Origin: Promethearchaeota archaeon
GTDB lineage: Archaea > Asgardarchaeota > Lokiarchaeia > Sigyniarchaeales > SOKP01
DNA: 44,048 nt
Assembly: GCA_030667705.1 (NCBI GenBank)
Contig: DAOUVJ010000006.1
Location: 1-44,048, forward strand
Direction of reading: 5' to 3'
The position numbers were made by a program, and so were the translations under genes. A model generated the notes under the pieces. It was not told where the DNA came from. It ran no database searches and worked only from the letters and a program-made list of their open reading frames with translations. Positions within the stretch are counted from its first letter, which is position 1. Each line of letters opens with the position of its first letter. Below are positions 38,588-44,048 of the stretch, in pieces.

Positions 38588-40192
38588 TTAAGCTTCTCTG
38601 CCTTTAGATAATCCAGAAGATGCTATAACATCATCAATTTTCAGGATCATAGATGCTACTTCAGTAGCAGACTGAATTGCTTGTGTTAATATAGTTAGGG
38701 GCTCAATTACTCCCAAGGTGATCATATTATCTGGTTTTCCAGTATCAATATTGATACCATATGATTGACCATTTTCTGCTTCATGTTTTGAGCGTAATTC
38801 TACAACTAAATCAACAGGATTGTATCCCGCATTCTCTACTAATGTTTTAGGGATTATTTCTAAAGCATTTGCATAAATTTCTATAGCTAATTGCTCTCTG
38901 CCACCAATTGAACGAGCAAATGTTCTTAATCTTTTTGCTAATTCAATTTCGGAAGCGCCACCACCAGGTAAAATATATGGAATTTCTATAGCAGCTTTAA
39001 CAACAGATAACGCATCATGAAGCATTCTTTCAGCCTCATCAACGACATGTTCGATTCCTGCTCTGATTAAGATGCTAACGGCTTTAGGATCTGAGCATCC
39101 AGATACAAAAATCATACTATCATCCCCAATCTTCTTTTCTTCTACTTTCCCTGCTTTTCCAATATCAGAGTTTGTAATATCGAAAATATTATTTACAATT
39201 TTTGCATTAGTAGCTCTTGCTAGTTTTTCCATGTCTGATTTTTTAACCCTGCGAACAGTAAGAATATTTTCTTGAGCAAGGAAATTTTGAGCTTTATCAT
39301 CGATTCCTTTTTGACAAAATACGACGTTAGCATCTAATTCCTTCAATTTTATTACCCGCTTCCTAAGCATACTAGCTTCTTCTTCTAGAAATTTATTAAG
39401 TTGATCTGGAGTTTGAACTCTAATTTCAGCGTCAAATTCTGTTTTTTCTACTTCTAATGATGAGCTGATCAAGGCAATTTTAGCATCCTTGATTGACTTG
39501 GGCATCATAGGATGAACTACTTCTTTATCAACGATAACGCCCTCAATAATAGATGTATCAAAAAGGCTTTTACCTTCTTTTTTGATGATTTGAATTTGAT
39601 CTAAATCAATAATAACGTTATCGCCACGTTTTTCTTTAATTTGATTTACTGCTTTAACAGCGATGTGAGCAAAATTATTTTTTACTCCCGCGATTAGTTT
39701 GCTATTCATTGAGGTTTCAGCGACTTTTATTAGCGTTTTTTCATTATTTATATCAATCTTTTGAGCAAGATCTTTTAGGATTTCTTTACTTTGTACTAGA
39801 GCTTTTCTATATCCTCTAAAGATAATAGTGGGATGAACGGATTGTTCCATCAGTTCTTGCGCAAGATTTAATAATTCGCCAGAAATTATAACACTTGTAG
39901 TGGTACCATCTCCAACTTTATTATCTTGAGTTTTAGCTACCTCCACTATCATTTTAGCTGCTGGATGTTCTACATCGATCGTATCTAAGATCGTTGCGCC
40001 ATCATTTGTTATGGTGACATCACCTAATGAATCGACCAACATTTTATCCATTCCTTTTGGTCCAAGTGTAGTTCTTACAGCCTCCGCTACGGCTTTTGCT
40101 GCAGCTATATTATTCTTTTGAGCATCTTTTCCTTGTTTTCTTTCAGTTCCTTCTTTAAGAATTATTATAGGAACACCAGATAATTGTGCCAT
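38588..40192 (-). CDS. Thermosome subunit (group II chaperonin)
   Basis: A 534-residue group II chaperonin subunit. The equatorial domain has [32 protein letters not shown] (about 38-69) and the ATP-site [16 protein letters not shown] (about 92-107). An apical helical protrusion is present. The C-terminal [30 protein letters not shown] and [30 protein letters not shown] match the family. The C terminus ends [10 protein letters not shown], without the GGM repeats of some archaea. Only this one subunit is visible, so ring composition is unknown. A TATA-like element lies upstream. Confidence 0.95.
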   Translation of the reverse strand: MAQLSGVPIIILKEGTERKQGKDAQKNNIAAAKAVAEAVRTTLGPKGMDKMLVDSLGDVTITNDGATILDTIDVEHPAAKMIVEVAKTQDNKVGDGTTTSVIISGELLNLAQELMEQSVHPTIIFRGYRKALVQSKEILKDLAQKIDINNEKTLIKVAETSMNSKLIAGVKNNFAHIAVKAVNQIKEKRGDNVIIDLDQIQIIKKEGKSLFDTSIIEGVIVDKEVVHPMMPKSIKDAKIALISSSLEVEKTEFDAEIRVQTPDQLNKFLEEEASMLRKRVIKLKELDANVVFCQKGIDDKAQNFLAQENILTVRRVKKSDMEKLARATNAKIVNNIFDITNSDIGKAGKVEEKKIGDDSMIFVSGCSDPKAVSILIRAGIEHVVDEAERMLHDALSVVKAAIEIPYILPGGGASEIELAKRLRTFARSIGGREQLAIEIYANALEIIPKTLVENAGYNPVDLVVELRSKHEAENGQSYGINIDTGKPDNMITLGVIEPLTILTQAIQSATEVASMILKIDDVIASSGLSKGREA

Positions 40193-40223
40193 TTAATGTT
40201 CACTTTTTTAAGTTGAAATAATT

Positions 40224-40237
40224 TATGTATATATAGA
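40224..40237 (-). promoter_or_regulatory. TATA box of the thermosome gene
   Basis: On the minus strand CTATATATACAT lies about 32-45 bases upstream of the thermosome ATG, giving a transcript with a short leader. No heat-shock operator is recognisable. Confidence 0.4.
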
Positions 40238-40339
40238 TCTCTAAGTCATAAAATTAAAAAAGTTTACGAAAAATGAATATTAATCCCTTATTTGTTGAAA
40301 TTTGTGTGGTTTTTAACATTTAATCAAAATTTTAATCTG

Positions 40340-42097
40340 ATGACTATAATATTTTTTATTTTGAGTTTAATTTGTTTTGTGAATAGTATCATATATTGGT
40401 TTTACAAGAAAAGAGGATATTCATTAATAATCTATACAATATGTTTAATTTCGAATTTCGCATTAACTCTTGGGTTCTTTATTTATGACTTATTTTTTTT
40501 TATCCAAACAAGTCCTATAGATATTTTAATAAAATTTAACGATATTATTGGGTTTATATTTATATTTAATATATCTGTAATATGGCTATGTATATCCATT
40601 ATAATATTTATATTAAGTTTATTAAAATCGTCCAAATTCATCCTAAATTTAGAATCTCCTTCATACATCGAAGCGAAAGAAGGAAATATTAAATTAGGTC
40701 GCGTTGTTAGAGAAAAAGGTTTAAAATATTTCTATTACTTATCATTAAAAGATTTAGAAAAACATTTATTTGTTTGTGGTTCAACCGGAACGGGGAAAAG
40801 TAATTTCTTACAATATTTCTTAATTAATTTTAAAAATATTTTTAAGATACCTTTTTTTCTTGTTGAATTTAAGGGAGAATATCATTTTATGCAAAAAATG
40901 ATTGAGGATTTGATAGTTTTATGGCCAGGAGAGAATTTTTCAATCAACATTTTTGATCCTGATGGTGTGGATCCCTTAATTCATTCAGAGAGGATTTTTG
41001 ATATTTTTAAAAGTGGGAAATTTCTAGACGAAAATTCAGAGTATTCACCACAAATGGAAAAAGTTTTAATAGATATATTGGCAAAAACGTGTGCAGATAA
41101 GAAATATCAGAGTTGGCAGGGATTTGAGAAATGTTGCAAGATATATCTTGATGATAATCAGAAATCCATTCCAATGTTAAAACAAACTTTAATCAGCGTA
41201 AATAACAGAATAAGGAGATTTTCTCAAGGTCCATTAAAAGCTCTATTCGAACCAAACGATAAAATTACACTTGATAATTTATTTAAGATGAATGTTATCT
41301 TAGATTTGAGTTCAATAATTCGCTTAGGTGGAGAAAAAGAAGATGCCCTCTTTTTTTTAAATATGATTCTTAAATATCTTTGGGACAAGAATTTAGCCAA
41401 CGGGGCCCTCAATTATGAAGGAATTAAACATCTAACAATAATTGAAGATGCTCAATATTTTGCCCCTCAAGGATTGATTAAAAAATCCAAATTAACGTCA
41501 TATTTAGAAGACATAGCACTTTTACAGCGAGGGACTGGAGAGTGTTTAATAACATTAGCTACTCGTCCAGATATTAGTAAAGAAATCCTTGCAAATAATG
41601 GAGTTGTATTAACCTTTAAAAATCACATCGAAAAGGAAATAATGTGTGAACTCTTAAATTTAGATATAGAGAAAAAGAACTATTTATCAGCATTAGAAGA
41701 AGGACATTGTATTATTCGAGTTAATTCGTTAAAGGATCCTTTCATTTTACATATCCCCTTGATTAAACGTGAAACTTTAACGGTATTTGAAATAAAAAAG
41801 AAAAATGAACAAGTATTACGGAAGTCTTTTTTATTAAGTGAAAATCAAGATCATATAGTAAAAGAGGGTAATATAAGTAAATTTAGGAATGCGTTTATAA
41901 AATTAAGACCTGTAATTGATATCCTCCAAAAATTAATGAAGAAAAACAAAAATGAGATAATCAAGAAATCAAGTTTTTTTAATAGTAAAAGTTATGAAAT
42001 TGATAAAATCGCAGATCTTAAAGATTCAGCGACATTAGAAAGTTTTAAAGAGTTAATTATTAAATTGTATGAGTCAGAGGAAAAGAATAAATTTTAA
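40340..42097 (+). CDS. Membrane-anchored HerA/VirD4-like P-loop ATPase
   Basis: A 585-residue protein with three or so hydrophobic segments in the first 95 residues, then a cytoplasmic motor domain of the HerA/FtsK/TraG-VirD4 class. Walker A is GSTGTGKSN (about 147-155), followed by FFLVEFKGEYHFM; Walker B lies in LTIIEDAQYFAP (about 367-378); LLQRGTGECLITLATRP fits the sensor/Arg region. N-terminal helices plus this motor suggest a coupling or pumping ATPase for DNA or protein across a membrane, rather than soluble HerA-NurA. There is no NurA, pilus or relaxase gene nearby. An earlier TTG (40292) would add 16 residues. The ychF gene follows 25 bases later. Confidence 0.78.
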   Translation: MTIIFFILSLICFVNSIIYWFYKKRGYSLIIYTICLISNFALTLGFFIYDLFFFIQTSPIDILIKFNDIIGFIFIFNISVIWLCISIIIFILSLLKSSKFILNLESPSYIEAKEGNIKLGRVVREKGLKYFYYLSLKDLEKHLFVCGSTGTGKSNFLQYFLINFKNIFKIPFFLVEFKGEYHFMQKMIEDLIVLWPGENFSINIFDPDGVDPLIHSERIFDIFKSGKFLDENSEYSPQMEKVLIDILAKTCADKKYQSWQGFEKCCKIYLDDNQKSIPMLKQTLISVNNRIRRFSQGPLKALFEPNDKITLDNLFKMNVILDLSSIIRLGGEKEDALFFLNMILKYLWDKNLANGALNYEGIKHLTIIEDAQYFAPQGLIKKSKLTSYLEDIALLQRGTGECLITLATRPDISKEILANNGVVLTFKNHIEKEIMCELLNLDIEKKNYLSALEEGHCIIRVNSLKDPFILHIPLIKRETLTVFEIKKKNEQVLRKSFLLSENQDHIVKEGNISKFRNAFIKLRPVIDILQKLMKKNKNEIIKKSSFFNSKSYEIDKIADLKDSATLESFKELIIKLYESEEKNKF

Positions 42098-42122
42098 GAC
42101 ATACGTGACCTATCACATAATA

Positions 42123-43334
42123 ATGACGATAATAATAGGCATAATTGGAAAACCAAGTGCGGGTAAATCCACTTTTTTAAATGCAGCATGTTTAACTAAT
42201 GCTAAAGTTAGTGAAGTTCCTTTTACAACTATTAATCCAAATAATGGTGTAGCACATGTTAGTGTAAAATGTGTTTGCAAGGAATTAAATCTGAATGATA
42301 ATCCACAAAACTCAACTTGTATCGAGGGAAATCGTTTTATTCCTATCAATTTAATGGATGTTGCAGGACTTGTACCTGATGCTCATAAGGGAAAAGGATT
42401 AGGCAATCGATTTTTAAATGATTTAAGTAAAGCGGATGTACTTATTCATATCTTAGATATCACCGGTTCTTTAGATAAAATGGGAAAAAGGACGAGTGAA
42501 GGAATAAATGAACCATACGAAGATATACTCTTTTTAGAGTCAGAAATAAATTTATGGTTTAAGCAAATTTTAGAAAGAGAAGATTGGAATAAATTTATTA
42601 GATCATTTGCCCGAGAACAAGGAAAATTCATAAATGAATTATATAACCGATTATCAGGAGTAAAGATTAGAAAGTCTGATATAAAGAAAGCAATTAATAA
42701 TTCAAATTTAGAAAATATAAGCCCATCATCTTGGTCTGAAGAAAATATTCTCCTTTTTGCTAAGAAATTAAGAGAAATGTCAAAACCAATTTTAATTGTA
42801 GCAAATAAAATTGATAAAGGTATTGGGATAAAGAAATTTAATGAATTAAAAAAAATATATGATGGTCCAATATTTCCTTGTAGCGCTCTTGCTGAACATG
42901 TTTTAAGAAAATTCGAGGAAAATGGTATCTTGAGCTATATACCGGGATCTAATAATTTTCAAATAAACCAAAAAGAGAAACTTTCTCAAAAAGAGCAAGA
43001 GATATTAAATAATATAAAGGAAAAGATATTAAATGTATATGATAGTACTGGCGTTCAAGAAATTTTGAATTATGCTATATTTAATATAGCTAATCAGATT
43101 TGTGTCTACCCCGTTTCTGACTTGAACAATTATACTGATAATATGAATAATATTTTACCTGATGCGATATTAGTAAAGAAAGGAACGTTTTTAAGAGATT
43201 TTGTAAGAGAAAAAATACATTCTGAATTAGCAGAACATTTTATTTTTGGTATTGATGCAAGAACTAAAAAGCGAATAGGTGAAAATTACGTACTTAAAAA
43301 TAATGATATCATAAAAATAGTGACTTCAAAATAA
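42123..43334 (+). CDS. YchF/OLA1-family GTPase with TGS domain
   Basis: A 403-residue archaeal YchF (COG0012), a ribosome-associated P-loop NTPase of the Obg class. G1 is GKPSAGKST (about 8-16), G2 FTTINPN, G3 DVAGLVPDAHKGKGLGNRFL (about 78-97), G4 NKID and the following PCSA. A helical insert (about 150-220) and a C-terminal TGS domain (LPDAILVKKGTFLRDFVREKIH, about 345-366) complete the family layout. I start at ATG 42123 (MTIIIGIIGKPSAGK), the typical family N terminus; the ATG at 42069 would overlap the ATPase gene. Possible partners are translation factors. Confidence 0.92.
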   Translation: MTIIIGIIGKPSAGKSTFLNAACLTNAKVSEVPFTTINPNNGVAHVSVKCVCKELNLNDNPQNSTCIEGNRFIPINLMDVAGLVPDAHKGKGLGNRFLNDLSKADVLIHILDITGSLDKMGKRTSEGINEPYEDILFLESEINLWFKQILEREDWNKFIRSFAREQGKFINELYNRLSGVKIRKSDIKKAINNSNLENISPSSWSEENILLFAKKLREMSKPILIVANKIDKGIGIKKFNELKKIYDGPIFPCSALAEHVLRKFEENGILSYIPGSNNFQINQKEKLSQKEQEILNNIKEKILNVYDSTGVQEILNYAIFNIANQICVYPVSDLNNYTDNMNNILPDAILVKKGTFLRDFVREKIHSELAEHFIFGIDARTKKRIGENYVLKNNDIIKIVTSK

Positions 43335-43337
43335 GAA

Positions 43338-43496
43338 TCATTCTTCTCTTGATGTTGTTAAGATGTATGCTAATATTATAAACATCAATATAATTCCCAT
43401 AAGAACGATGAGGAAATTAAAAGTATCTTGTTCCGGAGTTTGAAAGATAAACAACAAAGCTAATATGATAAAGCTAAAAAATTTCATAACTATCAT
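43338..43496 (-). CDS. Small two-helix membrane protein
   Basis: A 52-residue ORF, unreported by usual length limits, encoding two hydrophobic helices: FFSFIILALLFIF (about 6-18) and FLIVLMGIILMFIILAYIL (about 28-46), joined by QTPEQDTF and ending TSREE. Codon use is normal for the region and the frame is closed by TGA. It converges with ychF (4 bases apart). Either ATG at 43496 or 43487 could start it. Function is unknown and it could be spurious, although a two-helix hydrophobic pattern with a polar hairpin is unlikely by chance. Confidence 0.5.
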   Translation of the reverse strand: MIVMKFFSFIILALLFIFQTPEQDTFNFLIVLMGIILMFIILAYILTTSREE

Positions 43497-43604
43497 TCCA
43501 ATTATATATTGAGTTATTAAAAGGTTCTTATTTTAAATAATTTTCAGTCATAAGATTTAAAAAATCATATTTAATTTTTTAATTAATTATTTAGAAAATT
43601 GAAG

Positions 43605-43705
43605 TGGACCTGACGGGAATTGAACCCGTGACCTCTTGAGTGCAAGTCTCGCCTATTAAGCTATACGCTTAAGGATCAAGCGATCTGCTACTGATCTACA
43701 GGCCC
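43605..43705 (-). tRNA. tRNA-Ala(TGC) with a 29-nt intron at position 32/33
   Basis: Acceptor GGGCCTG pairs with CAGGTCC, giving the G3:U70 alanine identity pair; D stem GATC/GATC; T arm ACGGG/CCCGT. The anticodon stem CTTGA/TCAAG is complete. The loop is split by an intron (43646-43674) after position 32; joining gives TTTGCAC with anticodon TGC. Exon CTTG pairs with intron CGAG (one G-T), with bulges AT|C and AC|T, and TTAAGC/GCTTAA forms the intron stem. It sits about 130 bases downstream of the 16S 3' end on the same strand, the usual archaeal position for tRNA-Ala in the rRNA spacer, but no 23S follows. Confidence 0.93.
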
Positions 43706-43833
43706 CTTAATTTATTCAAATCAATCAAATAAGTGAATTTTACATTATAAAAATTATTTTCTTTTTAAAATGTAAGAAGGTAATAAAAGAAAAAGAAAGT
43801 AAATTAAGAACATTATCAAATTAAATAATAAAT

Positions 43834-44048
<215 letters not shown>

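Noticed and set aside
43605-43705. tRNA-Lys(CTT) reading of the tRNA-Ala gene from a canonical 37/38 intron
   Set aside because: It would ignore the G3:U70 pair, and the 32/33 model has a proper bulge-helix-bulge and gives TGC.

Overview
The window is strongly AT-rich archaeal chromosome. It opens inside the 5' part of a 23S rRNA gene (minus strand) and closes inside the 3' end of a 16S rRNA gene (minus strand). Archaeal identity is secure: TFB, RNA polymerase subunit P, aRF1, aIF1, aIF2-beta, thermosome, pantoate kinase and phosphopantothenate synthetase, NMD3, RIO1, Tsr3, archaeal YchF and intron-bearing tRNAs. A Ras-like small GTPase, two Roadblock/LC7-like proteins, a RING/PHD-like zinc protein, RPA70-like and RPA32-like subunits, Get3 and candidate proteasome-chaperone proteins (PAC2, PAC4-like) together point to the Asgard group. 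The order or family cannot be settled without a marker tree.

Layout. 1-940: 23S 5' part. 940-1635: AT-rich leader with a conspicuously GC-richer, hairpin-rich block (about 1080-1330). 1635-10663: DUF72, ketopantoate reductase, GNAT, phosphopantothenate synthetase, aRF1-Get3 pair, a degenerate TtuA-like protein, a site-2 protease, an unknown protein. 10816-14944: initiator tRNA with two introns, then a plus-strand information-processing cluster (RPA32-like, aIF2-beta, DUF424, NMD3, RIO1, KH/Dim2). 14981-20816: minus-strand FtsZ, PLP decarboxylase, GT4 glycosyltransferase, ThiI-type PP-loop and YkgJ genes, with a SWIM zinc protein. 20994-25215: PAC2, RpoP (49 aa), TFB, zinc protein, Roadblock-like protein, unknown, PAC4-like. 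25252-31212: intron-bearing tRNA-Leu, DUF2116, UMP kinase, pantoate kinase, ProC, GNAT, MfnB, RING-like protein, HisA-like protein. 31375-36028: RPA70-like protein with a recent internal duplication, PfkB kinase, unknown, aIF1 with an apparent AUU start, Ras-like GTPase. 36190-36891: tRNA-Asn (three introns), tRNA-Glu (one), tRNA-Leu(UAG) (none). 37072-43496: tandem Roadblock protein, Tsr3, thermosome, membrane-anchored HerA/VirD4-like ATPase, YchF, tiny membrane protein. 43605-44048: intron-bearing tRNA-Ala directly downstream of 16S rRNA.

How parts work together. Three enzymes of the archaeal pantoate-to-phosphopantothenate route (PanE, PoK, PPS) occur in three separate places. The 10.8-15 kb cluster joins translation initiation (tRNA-iMet, aIF2-beta) with ribosome maturation (NMD3, RIO1, Dim2); aIF1 and Tsr3 lie elsewhere. 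MfnB and a COG1411 HisA-like protein hint at methanofuran or tetrahydromethanopterin C1 metabolism.

Most striking signals: (1) eight introns in five of six tRNA genes, at unusual sites (T-loop, T-stem, D-arm, 32/33), several with a bulge-helix-bulge that can be read base by base; (2) an aIF1 gene whose only sensible start is AUU, recalling bacterial infC; (3) an rRNA operon split so that tRNA-Ala stays with 16S while 23S lies about 43 kb further along the same strand; (4) a near-identical OB-fold duplication in the RPA70-like protein.
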